The notes under the pieces: model-generated
Told to the model about the DNA's origin: nothing
What the model saw: the letters and a program-made list of their open reading frames with translations, nothing else
The model's database searches: none
Made by a program: the position numbers and the translations under genes
Shown: positions 33,388-42,584 of the stretch, one piece after another
Position numbering within the stretch: the first letter of the stretch is position 1
Layout of the letters: each line of letters starts with the position of its first letter
Assembly: GCF_013166575.1 (NCBI RefSeq)
Contig: NZ_JABKKE010000001.1
Span: forward strand, 124,001-188,000
Direction of reading: 5' to 3'
Source of the DNA: Xylanibacter rodentium
GTDB taxonomy: Bacteria > Bacteroidota > Bacteroidia > Bacteroidales > Bacteroidaceae
DNA length: 64,000 bases

Positions 33388-34881
33388 ATGGAACAGACTA
33401 TTATCAAAATCAATCCGGCCGATACGGTCATCGTATGCCTGCAACCTAAAAGCAAAGGCGACGTGGTGGAAGTTGACGGCAAGAGCATCACCGTCAATCA
33501 GGACACACCGGCAGGTCATAAGATTCTGATTACAAACACCTGCAAAGGCAAGGATATCATAAAATACGGATATCCGATAGGCCATGCATTGCAAGACCTC
33601 AAAGCCGGCGACTGGGTTAATGAGAACAACCTGAAAACCAATCTGGCCGGAACGTTGGAATATACATACTGCCCTGTCAGTGAAACACTTGACATCAAAG
33701 ATGAAAAGCGGACATTCAAAGGATATGTACGCAAGAATGGTGAGGTTGGCACACGCAACGAAATATGGATAGTACCCACGGTGGGATGCGTGAACGGCAT
33801 CGCCGAGAAACTCGCCGAGAGGCTTCGCTGCGAGACGGGCACTGAAGGGGTCGATTCAATATACGCCTGGCATCACAACTATGGATGCTCGCAGTTGAGT
33901 GGCGACCATGAGAATACACGCAAAATACTGCGTGACATAACCCTGCATCCCAATGCCGGAGGTGTGCTTGTTCTCGGTCTCGGATGCGAGAACAACCAGC
34001 CCGAACTTTTCGAACAGCTGCTCGGCGACTATGACCGCGAGCGAATCAAGTTCCTCGTAACACAGAAAGTAGACGGTGACGAAGTCGAAGCCGGCATGGA
34101 GATACTGCGCGGCCTATATGCCAAAGCATGTGAAGACAAACGCGAGGATGTATCCGTAAGCAAGCTACGTGTAGGCTTGAAATGCGGAGGCAGCGACGGG
34201 TTCAGCGGCATCACGGCCAATCCGCTTGTCGGAGAGTTCTCAGACTGGCTTGTCGCTCAAGGCGGAACGTCCATCCTGACTGAAGTTCCCGAGATGTTCG
34301 GTGCCGAGACCATACTGATGAACCGCTGTAAATCCACCGAGCTGTTTGACAAGACAGTGAGCATGGTCAACAACTTCAAGGAATATTTCCTCAGTCATGG
34401 AGAGCCTGTCGGCGAGAATCCGTCGCCCGGCAACAAAGCCGGAGGCATATCGACACTGGAAGACAAAGCCCTGGGATGCACCCAAAAATGCGGCCGTGCC
34501 CCGGTGAGCGGTGTGCTTGAATATGGCGACAGGCTGGAAGCCACCGGCCTGAACCTGCTCTCAGCTCCGGGAAACGACCTCGTAGCATCTACGGCATTGG
34601 CATCCGCCGGATGTCAGATAGTGCTTTTCACCACGGGGCGGGGCACTCCTTTCGGCACTTTTGTCCCCACTATGAAGATAGCCACCAATCCTACACTCGC
34701 ATCACGCAAACCCAATTGGATAGACTTCAGCGCCGGTCAACTGGTGGAAAACAAGACCATGGGCGAGCTTGTTCCGGAGTTCATAGACAAGATTCTCGCC
34801 GTGGCAAGTGGTGAAAAAGCCCGTAACGAAGAGAATGACTATCGCGAAATAGCTATCTTCAAAAACGGAGTGACTCTCTAA
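33388..34881 (+). CDS. uxaA: Altronate dehydratase (UxaA family)
   Basis: 497 residues. An N-terminal SAF domain (about 5-85, INPADTVIVCLQP, GHKILITNTCKGKDIIKYGYPIG) is joined to the catalytic domain (about 105-490) with VPTVGCVNG, HNYGCSQLSGDHENT, LKCGGSDGFSGITANPLVG and TGRGTPFGTFVPT. Length equals full UxaA. Converts altronate to 2-keto-3-deoxygluconate, the KdgK substrate, so this is the galacturonate branch. A galactarate or other aldonate dehydratase cannot be excluded. Confidence 0.92.
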   Translation: MEQTIIKINPADTVIVCLQPKSKGDVVEVDGKSITVNQDTPAGHKILITNTCKGKDIIKYGYPIGHALQDLKAGDWVNENNLKTNLAGTLEYTYCPVSETLDIKDEKRTFKGYVRKNGEVGTRNEIWIVPTVGCVNGIAEKLAERLRCETGTEGVDSIYAWHHNYGCSQLSGDHENTRKILRDITLHPNAGGVLVLGLGCENNQPELFEQLLGDYDRERIKFLVTQKVDGDEVEAGMEILRGLYAKACEDKREDVSVSKLRVGLKCGGSDGFSGITANPLVGEFSDWLVAQGGTSILTEVPEMFGAETILMNRCKSTELFDKTVSMVNNFKEYFLSHGEPVGENPSPGNKAGGISTLEDKALGCTQKCGRAPVSGVLEYGDRLEATGLNLLSAPGNDLVASTALASAGCQIVLFTTGRGTPFGTFVPTMKIATNPTLASRKPNWIDFSAGQLVENKTMGELVPEFIDKILAVASGEKARNEENDYREIAIFKNGVTL

Positions 34882-35082
34882 TTACGACGTTCACATCGAT
34901 CTTTGAATCTTGAACTTTATTCTGTTTGATATGAAACGTTTATGGAAAATCATATCACAACATCATAAAGTTCGGGATTTAAAGTTCGATATCCAATGCT
35001 CAAACACTGAATTTTGATATTTGAAGTCTTATCTCCGTACACTATCAGTTTAGTGTCTGGAGTTTAATGTTTAAAGGAAGCC

Positions 35083-36357
35083 ATGTCCAAAGGTCTCATC
35101 GCACTAAGCCCATTGCCGGTATTCATAGCCGTTTATCTCATCACATCCGTTTCGGCCGGCGACTTCTATGCCATGCCCATTACCGTGGCTTTCATGCTTT
35201 CTTCAATTTATGCCGTCATCGTCAGTGGCGGCATACCCTTGCGCCGGCGCATCGACATATTCAGCCGTGGCGCCGGACGGGACAACATGATGCTCATGCT
35301 ATGGATATTCGTACTTGCCGGAGCATTCGCAAACAGCGCCAAGACAATAGGCAGCATCGATGCTACTGTCAACCTCACACTGACCTTGCTGCCTGGCAAC
35401 ATGCTTTTGGCCGGACTATTCCTCGCTGCATGCTTCATTTCACTGTCGATAGGCACGAGCGTAGGGACCATTGTCGCACTCACGCCTATAGCAGCAGGCA
35501 TCGCCCACACCACCGATGCAGCTCTGCCGCTGCTGACTGCCGTTGTCGTCGGCGGCTCCTTTTTCGGAGATAACCTTTCTTTCATCTCCGACACTACCAT
35601 TGTATCCACATCGACACAAGGCTGCAAACTGAGTGACAAGTTCCGTGTAAACGCCTATCTGGCATTTCCGGCCGCGGCCGCCATACTAATTCTATATCTT
35701 ATTATCGGTCACGATATCAGTTCGCCACGCGACATTCCCGATGTAGATTATATCAAAGTCGTGCCATACATCGTTGTTCTCGCCATTGCCATACTCGGCA
35801 TGAACGTCATGGCCGTGCTCACCATAGGCATCATTCTCTGCGGAATGATAGGCATGATATGCGGTTCTTTCAACATTTACGGATGGTTCAATGCCATGGG
35901 AGAAGGCATTGCCGGCATGGGGGAGCTGATAATAATTACGATGATGGCCGGCGGAATGCTCGAACTTATTAAGGCGAACGGCGGCATAGACTACATCATC
36001 GACAAACTTACAAGCCACATAAACAGCAAGCGCGGAGCCGAACTGAGCATAGCCGCACTCGTCTCTATAACGGACATATGCACCGCCAACAACACCATAG
36101 CCATCATCACCGTGGGTGGCATCGCCAAGCAAATCAGCGACCGTTTTGGCCTTGACAGCCGCAAATGTGCAAGCATACTCGACACAATGTCGTGTTGCAT
36201 GCAGGGCATAATCCCCTATGGAGCCCAGTTGCTTATGGCTGCCGGTCTGGCTTCCATAAGCCCTGTCAGCATCATACCATACTTATACTATCCAATGGTG
36301 ATAGGCATCATAACCTTAGCTGCCATCCTGTTACGCTATCCACACAGGTATTCATGA
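35083..36357 (+). CDS. Na+/H+ antiporter, NhaC family
   Basis: 424 residues, about 11 membrane spans. The hallmark GGSFFGDNLSFISDTTIVSTSTQGCKLSDK (about 162-191) and IATVGT-like SIGTSVGTIVALTPIA identify the NhaC superfamily; SITDICTANNTIAI and SCCMQGIIPYGAQLLMA are the second repeat. It exchanges Na+ (or an organic ion such as lactate/malate) for H+. It stands 201 nt after uxaA, separated by AT-rich non-coding DNA with repeated AAAGTTCG/GATATT pieces, so membership in the hexuronate operon is unclear. Confidence 0.88.
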   Translation: MSKGLIALSPLPVFIAVYLITSVSAGDFYAMPITVAFMLSSIYAVIVSGGIPLRRRIDIFSRGAGRDNMMLMLWIFVLAGAFANSAKTIGSIDATVNLTLTLLPGNMLLAGLFLAACFISLSIGTSVGTIVALTPIAAGIAHTTDAALPLLTAVVVGGSFFGDNLSFISDTTIVSTSTQGCKLSDKFRVNAYLAFPAAAAILILYLIIGHDISSPRDIPDVDYIKVVPYIVVLAIAILGMNVMAVLTIGIILCGMIGMICGSFNIYGWFNAMGEGIAGMGELIIITMMAGGMLELIKANGGIDYIIDKLTSHINSKRGAELSIAALVSITDICTANNTIAIITVGGIAKQISDRFGLDSRKCASILDTMSCCMQGIIPYGAQLLMAAGLASISPVSIIPYLYYPMVIGIITLAAILLRYPHRYS

Positions 36358-36416
36358 CAGTCAGATGATGCTACACAACGAAAAAAACATTACTCATACG
36401 CAACAAACCAACCTAT

Positions 36417-37526
36417 ATGAACATCATACAGCGTAATTTCTTCACCCTCCTGCGCAGCGGAGCATTCGGCAGTAAAGGCCATATCGAACCCATGTCGGCA
36501 TGGAAATGGAACAGACTGTACCAGCTTTCACTCATGCACGGTGTGACGGCCATCGTATACGACGGCATAAGCAACCATGACGACGACTTCTTCATGCAGA
36601 TGCCAAACTGGCAATTAGCCAACTGGCAAAGAGCTACGGAGGAAACCGAACTCAACAACCGCCGCATCGACGATGTCACTGTCAGGCTCATTGAAGAACT
36701 TGACCGCGGGCAGATGCGTCCGATATTGTTAAAAGGACAATCCGCGGCCACACTGTATGACAATCCGCTTCACCGCACTCCCGGCAACATAGACATCTTC
36801 TTTCCCTACACAACCCAAGCCCGCAAAGCCGACGAGTGGGCCGAAAAGAACGGCTCTGCCCCTACCAATCCTTCACGCCACATCATGCAATATACGTGGA
36901 ACGGCATCGAGATAGAACATCACCACTGCATGCAGCAGCTCACCAACAAGGCGCTCAACGCCAGACTGCAAGCCATAACCGAGAAGGAGATAAGAGAGAG
37001 CAAACCGGCATACATCACAATATACGATACCCGGGTGGAAGTGTTGCCTCCTACCCTGAGCCTTCTCCATGCCCTTATACGCATCACACGCTACATCCTC
37101 AACGAAGGCATCTGCATGAAACAACTAATCGACCTTGGCATATATCTGAGAAAGGCAGGCGACAAGGTTGACTTCGTAAAACTGCAGACATGGATAAAGA
37201 AACTCGGCATGCAGAACATTGCACGCCTCATCAGCGGCATCATGGTGACACTGTTCGGATTTGAAGAAGACGAACTTCAGTTTGCAAGCGGCAAACCCGA
37301 TGCAGACATAAACAGCATAATCAACGAAATGTTTCACATTACCGACAATCATGCCGACAGCTGGTACTTCACACAAGGCAAGAACATCTTCGTACGCACA
37401 AGCGACTCGAACGCGATGATATGGCAGATCAAGCACAGTGCAAAATACTTCCGGTATTATCCGAGCGAGACCGTTACCAACTTCTTCACCACTTTCGCCC
37501 ACTCCATCTCGCATATAGAGGAGTGA
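36417..37526 (+). CDS. Nucleotidyltransferase family protein (NTP_transf_5-like)
   Basis: 369 residues. The segment RPILLKGQSAATLYDNPLHRTPGNIDIFFPY (about 100-130) is the LKG...P..R..GDIDL pattern of the uncharacterised nucleotidyltransferase family; the first acidic residue (GDID to GNID) is changed, leaving DIF only. A helical C-terminal half follows (LLHALIRITRYILNEGICMKQLIDLGIYL). These proteins occur near glycan or peptide-modification genes. 59 nt after the antiporter. Confidence 0.75.
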   Translation: MNIIQRNFFTLLRSGAFGSKGHIEPMSAWKWNRLYQLSLMHGVTAIVYDGISNHDDDFFMQMPNWQLANWQRATEETELNNRRIDDVTVRLIEELDRGQMRPILLKGQSAATLYDNPLHRTPGNIDIFFPYTTQARKADEWAEKNGSAPTNPSRHIMQYTWNGIEIEHHHCMQQLTNKALNARLQAITEKEIRESKPAYITIYDTRVEVLPPTLSLLHALIRITRYILNEGICMKQLIDLGIYLRKAGDKVDFVKLQTWIKKLGMQNIARLISGIMVTLFGFEEDELQFASGKPDADINSIINEMFHITDNHADSWYFTQGKNIFVRTSDSNAMIWQIKHSAKYFRYYPSETVTNFFTTFAHSISHIEE

Positions 37527-37547
37527 GCCTGTCATTCCTGCATCAGG

Positions 37548-39446
37548 CTAAAATCTCAGTTTCACTCCTCCCATAGCCGTGAATCCCGGCATTTCATATC
37601 CCTCGTTGATGGTGTATTCCGCATTTGTCATGTTGTCAAACGCGGCAAACACATCGAGCGAGCGCATGGCCTTGTACGTCAGTTTCATGTTTACCAGCAC
37701 ATAGTCCTGGCGGTCCACACCGTCTGCCACATACAAACCGCCGACGCCACGCAGCCCGGCATCGACCGACAGACGGCCCGCAGGCTGCCATGCTACGCCC
37801 AGACTGTACTGATTCTTTGGCGCTGCCGTCAGACCGGCGAGCGATGTATACATATGACTATACGTCGCATTCAGCACAAGTTTGTCCGTCGGACGACTGT
37901 CGACCGACAGTTCCAAACCCTTGTTTCTGAAACTCCCCGTGTTTACATTCTTCATCGATACGGTCTGAATCATATTGCTTCCCTCGCTGAAATAAGCCGT
38001 AACGTCAAAACCGAAATAACGTGAGAACGTCTTGCCCACCGTCACTTCATAGTTCATCATGCTCTCCGGTTCAAGCTCGGGATTTGCCATGCGATAAAGA
38101 TACATCTCGCGAAACGACGGATTGCGATACCCTTTTGCCAACGAGGCCTTAACCATCCAGTCTCCTCCGGGACGTACAACCACTCCGCCCTGCGGGACCC
38201 AATATGTGCCGAAACGGTCGCTGTTGGCCATCCGCAAACCGCCGTTCAAAGTCAGCACACCGTCAAAAAGCCCCTGCGAAAACGCCACATAAGGCGAATA
38301 CTCCGTTATACTCTTGCGGCCGATTGTCTGCATCTGTGCCTGCAGGCTGCCGTCACCGAAGGCATGTCCGCCCGATACGGGAATCTCACCCGTGTACGTG
38401 TCAAAGTCGAAACCCAACGTGATGTCCGTACCGGCCCACGGACTGAAATTCTGATAGGCCAACACGCCGAAGCGGTCGTCAAGGCTGTGAAAATGGCGCG
38501 GGTCGTCTACGAAATGGTTGCCGTAGCTGTAGTACATACGCACACAGCCGCTCATATCGTCATAACTGTTGCTCAACGACAATGAAGCCTCGCCGCGTGT
38601 AATGTTCTGGTGATAGATGTCGGTAGACTCCGCGTCGGACAGTCTGGGATAAACGGGGTCGTTGCCGGTGAAGTTCATCAGCGAATAGTCGGCCCGTACC
38701 TGCCATCGTCTGCTTATGTCATAGCCAATCTTGGCATAAACGCTCTTCTGCTCGAAATCGAAATTGTCACGGATGCCATCCGTCCGGTCATATCCCACGG
38801 AGACGAGCGACGAGAAACGACCGAAGCGTACGGTGTTGGTCAGTGCTGTCTGCCAAGTGTTGTACGAGCCGTACTGCGATGTCAGCGTCGTGTGCACACC
38901 CTCATGCCTTGCATTCCTGGTAATAACGTTCACCACACCGCCCATGGCGTTGGAACCATATAGAACTGAAGCAGGGCCGCGCAACACCTCAACACGCTCG
39001 ACATATTCCGTCTCATAGAAGTCGGCCACACTGTGGGAGTAAAGTCCGGCAAACTGCGGTTGCCCGTCGACCATCATCAGCACGGCATTGGTAGGGTCGC
39101 CGCCGACGCCCCTGATCTTGATGCCGCCCGAACCGCCATTGCTTATCCCGAATCCGAAAATGTTGCGCTCCGAGACAAACAGGCTCGGGACATGCCCCGA
39201 CAAGGCCGAGAGCAGTTGCGTACGGCCGGTGGCTTCCAGCTGCCGGCCGTCCATCACGCTCACAGTATAAGGCAGCAAGTCGCGCCCCGTGACGTTGTTG
39301 CTGCCGGTCACCACCACCTCTCCGATATTATATACCCGCGCCGTATCAGACAATGCCTGAGCCGACATACCGCCCGTACAAGCCATTGCAACGCACAAGA
39401 CAATCCCCTGTGCCCAGCCGTTTGCCCCTGTTGTTTTTCCCGTCAT
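37548..39446 (-). CDS. TonB-dependent receptor, BtuB/FepA-like
   Basis: 632 residues. Signal peptide to about residue 29 (GIVLCVAMACTGGMSAQA), TonB-box-like IGEVVVTG (about 41-48), plug 50-170 (VEVLRGPASVLYGSNAMGGVVNVITR) and a 22-strand barrel ending in LRF. It lacks the carboxypeptidase-like domain of the other receptor. The size fits siderophore, heme or cobalamin uptake; given the B12 need of MutB, cobalamin is possible but unproved. Its promoter (39568-39598) contains a 7-bp inverted repeat in the spacer. Confidence 0.9.
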   Translation of the reverse strand: MTGKTTGANGWAQGIVLCVAMACTGGMSAQALSDTARVYNIGEVVVTGSNNVTGRDLLPYTVSVMDGRQLEATGRTQLLSALSGHVPSLFVSERNIFGFGISNGGSGGIKIRGVGGDPTNAVLMMVDGQPQFAGLYSHSVADFYETEYVERVEVLRGPASVLYGSNAMGGVVNVITRNARHEGVHTTLTSQYGSYNTWQTALTNTVRFGRFSSLVSVGYDRTDGIRDNFDFEQKSVYAKIGYDISRRWQVRADYSLMNFTGNDPVYPRLSDAESTDIYHQNITRGEASLSLSNSYDDMSGCVRMYYSYGNHFVDDPRHFHSLDDRFGVLAYQNFSPWAGTDITLGFDFDTYTGEIPVSGGHAFGDGSLQAQMQTIGRKSITEYSPYVAFSQGLFDGVLTLNGGLRMANSDRFGTYWVPQGGVVVRPGGDWMVKASLAKGYRNPSFREMYLYRMANPELEPESMMNYEVTVGKTFSRYFGFDVTAYFSEGSNMIQTVSMKNVNTGSFRNKGLELSVDSRPTDKLVLNATYSHMYTSLAGLTAAPKNQYSLGVAWQPAGRLSVDAGLRGVGGLYVADGVDRQDYVLVNMKLTYKAMRSLDVFAAFDNMTNAEYTINEGYEMPGFTAMGGVKLRF

Positions 39447-39567
39447 AATCTTTCGAATTTGTCTGTTTCATCCATTCCTTGATGCAAATGCCATGGCGTC
39501 ACGTACTGATTCTCACGTTAAAGTCCGGTACGTATCAAGCCACTCTCATCATGAATGTTTCTTACTG

Positions 39568-39598
39568 CAAAGGTACGGATAAATTGTCTTATCCGCAA
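39568..39598 (-). promoter_or_regulatory. Promoter with embedded operator for the TonB receptor
   Basis: Minus strand: TTG (39598-39596), 20 nt, TACCTTTG (39575-39568). Exactly within the spacer lies CGGATAA-N6-TTATCCG (39576-39595), a perfect 7-bp inverted repeat. A repressor bound there would block the polymerase. The leader to the ATG at 39446 is about 115 nt. Confidence 0.65.
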
Positions 39599-39852
39599 TA
39601 GACGGATTACAGATTGCCTTACCATTATTACGGTTTGTCGTCATAAACATGTCCTTAAGCCAATACATGTCTTTTGACACGTCATGTTCTGTCCTTCTTT
39701 TTCTTAAAAAAACACATTTCTTTTTTCCTGAAATAGAAAAATTTCGCCCCATATCCGGACCAATTTAAGCTCATTTCGGGGCTGTCACATCACTGTTTTT
39801 GACATTTTATACTGCAATCCGGCATATTTTACAGTCCCAAACGGCCCATATT

Positions 39853-39912
39853 GCAACCTCAAACCGCCTATTTCGCAACCTCAAACGGCCTATTTCGCAA
39901 CCCAATATGGCC
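39853..39912 (+). repeat. 22-bp tandem repeats, intergenic
   Basis: GCAACCTCAAAC(C/G)GCCTATTTC occurs at 39853-39874 and 39875-39896 with a partial third copy to 39912 (GCAACCCAATATGGCC). The core CCTCAAA(N)2GCC is also found in the 21-bp units upstream of mutA. No spacers, so not CRISPR. The rest of 39600-40295 holds no gene I can support. Confidence 0.65.
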
Positions 39913-40295
39913 CAAACGGGAAACCGGACCACCCGGCATTTTGACGCAACTCCATAACTGTCTGACTGTCAATGCTTCCTGTTTTAAACATAAAACCGCT
40001 ATTTTCAGGCCATAATCCGCAAAAGACTGTCTTGTAACGTACGACGAAGTGTTTTGTCATTATTATTCCGAATTATTGCATCAAACCGCCAATCCCACCT
40101 GTATGACGGTTGCCCATGCCATGGGAAAATGCGGTAAGACCGAATGAAACGCAGACGGAAATACAACAGAAACGAGGTGTGAAAACTCCAATGTCTCCAC
40201 AATCATAACTGAAAAAACGGGCCGGTCCGGACCCAATGCTATTTTCAAAGACATAAAAAATAATCTTCTGGAAAATACTAAACCGTAAAAAAACG

Positions 40296-40326
40296 TTGGT
40301 CGTTCAAACTAAAATCAGTATTTTTG
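40296..40326 (+). promoter_or_regulatory. Promoter of the cyclophilin gene
   Basis: TTG (40296-40298), 20 nt, TATTTTTG (40319-40326). It gives a leader of about 135 nt to the ATG at 40463. Confidence 0.65.
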
Positions 40327-40462
40327 CAACATATTTCATGCCATTACGGTCATGCCCCGACAAGCTATGTCCGCCGCATGGAAAACAAGGCAACAGCATC
40401 TGTAAGGCAACAGAGAATGGCATCAACCGCAAGGAAGACAAACAACAAACAACAACAATCAA

Positions 40463-41200
40463 ATGAAAGCAAGGATACAGACCACACTTGGCGACATCGT
40501 CGTACGGCTGTACGACGACACCCCACTCCACCGCGACAACTTCATACGGCTGGCAAGCGATGGATTCTATGACGGAACACTGTTTCACCGCGTCATCAAA
40601 GACTTCATGATACAGGGCGGAGACCCTGACTCTAAAGGGGCACCGGCAGGCAAAATGCTTGGAACGGGCGGACTGGGATATACCATCGAAAGCGAAATAA
40701 AGCCGGGGATATTCCATAAGCGCGGAGCGCTGGCTGCGGCACGTCAGGGAGACGAGGTCAATCCGGAACGCAGAAGCAGCGGCTCACAGTTCTACATCGT
40801 ATGGGGACAGACGTACAACGACGGCCAGCTTAGCCAGTTATCACGCCAAATGAAGATGCAACGGATGCAGCAGGTCTTCGACTCACTGGTGGCGCAACAC
40901 CGTGACGAGATAATGAATCTGCGTCGCGAGCGCAACCGTGCCGCACTGCAAGAGTTGCAGGAAAAGCTGGCCGCAGAGGCCGAGGCACAATTGAAAGCCG
41001 ACGGCAGCACGGGAATGAGCGACGAGCAGAAAACCGTATACTCCACCATCGGCGGCACACCGCATCTCGACGGGCAGTATACCGTGTTCGGTGAAGTGGA
41101 AGAAGGCCTCGACATCGTAGAGCAGATTCAGCAGGCAGCAACCGGGCGTGGCGACCGTCCGGCAGAAGACATTGTCATAACAGCCGTCACACCGCTATAA
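40463..41200 (+). CDS. Peptidyl-prolyl cis-trans isomerase, cyclophilin type
   Basis: 245 residues. Cyclophilin core split by a charged helix: LFHRVIKDFMIQGGDPDSKGAPAG (about 36-60), SSGSQFYIVWGQ (about 107-118), then an insertion of about 65 residues rich in Q, R, E (125-190), then HLDGQYTVFGEVEEGLDIVEQI. No signal peptide, so cytosolic in contrast to many relatives. The insertion probably forms a coiled coil. First of a plus-strand gene run. Confidence 0.92.
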   Translation: MKARIQTTLGDIVVRLYDDTPLHRDNFIRLASDGFYDGTLFHRVIKDFMIQGGDPDSKGAPAGKMLGTGGLGYTIESEIKPGIFHKRGALAAARQGDEVNPERRSSGSQFYIVWGQTYNDGQLSQLSRQMKMQRMQQVFDSLVAQHRDEIMNLRRERNRAALQELQEKLAAEAEAQLKADGSTGMSDEQKTVYSTIGGTPHLDGQYTVFGEVEEGLDIVEQIQQAATGRGDRPAEDIVITAVTPL

Positions 41201-41203
41201 TTC

Positions 41204-41698
41204 ATGGACGATTTTGCGGCCATAGACTTTGAAACGGCCAACCAATACCGCTCCAGCGTGTGCAGTGTCGGTGTGGTGACAGTGCGCAACGGGCAGCTCA
41301 AGGACAAATTCTACAGTCTTGTCTATCCACGTCCCGACTTCTTCATCCCATGGACCACCCGCATCCACGGACTTACGATGCTCGATGTGGAAGACGCGCC
41401 GCCGTTTCCCGACGTATGGGCAAGCATAGCCCCACTCATCGAAGGCCTGCCCCTTGTGGCCCACAACAGCTCTTTCGACGAAGGATGCCTGCGTGCCGTA
41501 TTCAGCGAATACCATATGGAATATCCCGGATATACGTTCCACTGCACCTGCCGTTCCGCACGCCGGTGTCTGGGACATATCCTGCCCGATCATCAGTTGC
41601 ATACGGTGGCCGCATACTGCGGCTACAACCTCGCCAACCATCATCATGCCCTGGCCGACGCCGAAGCATGTGCCGCCATCGCAATGAGGCTGTTGTGA
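41204..41698 (+). CDS. 3'-5' exonuclease, DEDDh (DnaQ-like)
   Basis: 164 residues. Exo I FAAIDFETAN (4-13, D8 and E10), Exo II VAHNSSFDEGCL (about 86-97, D93), Exo III HHALADAEACA (about 148-158, H and D). A stand-alone proofreading-type exonuclease of the epsilon/YqhS kind, working on DNA or RNA ends. It starts three bases after the cyclophilin stop, so co-transcribed. Confidence 0.9.
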   Translation: MDDFAAIDFETANQYRSSVCSVGVVTVRNGQLKDKFYSLVYPRPDFFIPWTTRIHGLTMLDVEDAPPFPDVWASIAPLIEGLPLVAHNSSFDEGCLRAVFSEYHMEYPGYTFHCTCRSARRCLGHILPDHQLHTVAAYCGYNLANHHHALADAEACAAIAMRLL

Positions 41699-41755
41699 GG
41701 CCTGCCGCACAGACCGTTTTCAATCATTCAAGACAACATCAATTTAAATAAAGCA

Positions 41756-42079
41756 ATGATAAAGATATTCGTAATGAAGACATGCCCCGACTGCACGCAT
41801 GTAAAAAAACTGGCAGAAAACGACCCGCGTTTTGAGATAACAGACATTGGCGAGCATGTACGCAACCTGAAGCAATTCATCACCCTGCGCGACTCTTCAC
41901 CGGCTTTCGACGACATACGCGGCCGCGGAACTGTGGGCATACCGTGTTTCGTGCTTGAAGACGGGCGCATCACATTCTCGCCTGAGGAAGCCGGCATAGA
42001 GGAAAAGGCCGGGCATACGGACAACACGGAGCCCATGCCAGAAGGGACATCATGTAGCATTGACGGCACGGGATGCTGA
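41756..42079 (+). CDS. Glutaredoxin-like protein
   Basis: 107 residues. CPDC redox motif at 10-13 (VMKTCPDCTHVKKL), a cis-Pro in GIPCFVLEDG (about 64), and a short C-terminal tail with two more Cys (SCSIDGTGC). Likely cytosolic thiol oxidoreductase. The C-terminal Cys pair might bind metal or act in resolution. 57 nt after the exonuclease gene. Confidence 0.82.
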   Translation: MIKIFVMKTCPDCTHVKKLAENDPRFEITDIGEHVRNLKQFITLRDSSPAFDDIRGRGTVGIPCFVLEDGRITFSPEEAGIEEKAGHTDNTEPMPEGTSCSIDGTGC

Positions 42080-42130
42080 CAACACCGTCAGCCATTACAT
42101 AAATCCGGACTTACACCAAACAATCAACCA

Positions 42131-42529
42131 ATGACATTCAAACCACTGATAATGAGCTTAATGACAATGCTGTGCAGCCTGTTTGGCTGTACGGCACAGA
42201 CAATAGGATTCCGAAGCGTGGAGGCGGAGGAATTCGGACGGATAATAGCCGATACGACCCAAGCCGTGACAAGGCTCGACGTGCGCACAGCGGCCGAATA
42301 CGCAGAGGGGCACATAGCCAACGCTGTGAACATAGACGTGCTCGACGGCAATTTCGAAAGCCGCGCCACCGGAAAACTCCCCAAAGACAAGACCGTCGCG
42401 GTATATTGCCGCAGCGGAAAGCGCAGCAAGAAAGCCGCCGCCATTCTCGTCAGAAACGGATACAGTGTCGTCGAACTGAACAGCGGCTACATGGGATGGA
42501 CCAAGGCCGGCATGCCAACAGACAGGTAA
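42131..42529 (+). CDS. Rhodanese-like domain lipoprotein
   Basis: 132 residues. Signal with a lipobox-like LFGC (Cys at about 20) followed by a single rhodanese domain (RLDVRTAAEYAEGHIANAVNIDV; active Cys in VYCRSGKRS, about 92-98). It probably sits in the inner or outer membrane facing the periplasm and handles sulfane sulfur. 51 nt after the glutaredoxin-like gene. Confidence 0.85.
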   Translation: MTFKPLIMSLMTMLCSLFGCTAQTIGFRSVEAEEFGRIIADTTQAVTRLDVRTAAEYAEGHIANAVNIDVLDGNFESRATGKLPKDKTVAVYCRSGKRSKKAAAILVRNGYSVVELNSGYMGWTKAGMPTDR

Positions 42530-42584
42530 AGCACCGACGGCACATAGGGACAAACAGACAAGAACAACAAATAAGATTCATATC

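Noticed and set aside
39447-39560. Cobalamin riboswitch in the leader of the second TonB receptor
   Set aside because: The leader of about 115 nt is too short, and no B12 box was recognised.
39549-39752. 67-codon minus-strand frame
   Set aside because: It covers the TonB promoter and its operator, and has no family resemblance.
39853-39912. CRISPR array
   Set aside because: The units abut with no spacers, and only 2.7 copies; no cas genes nearby.
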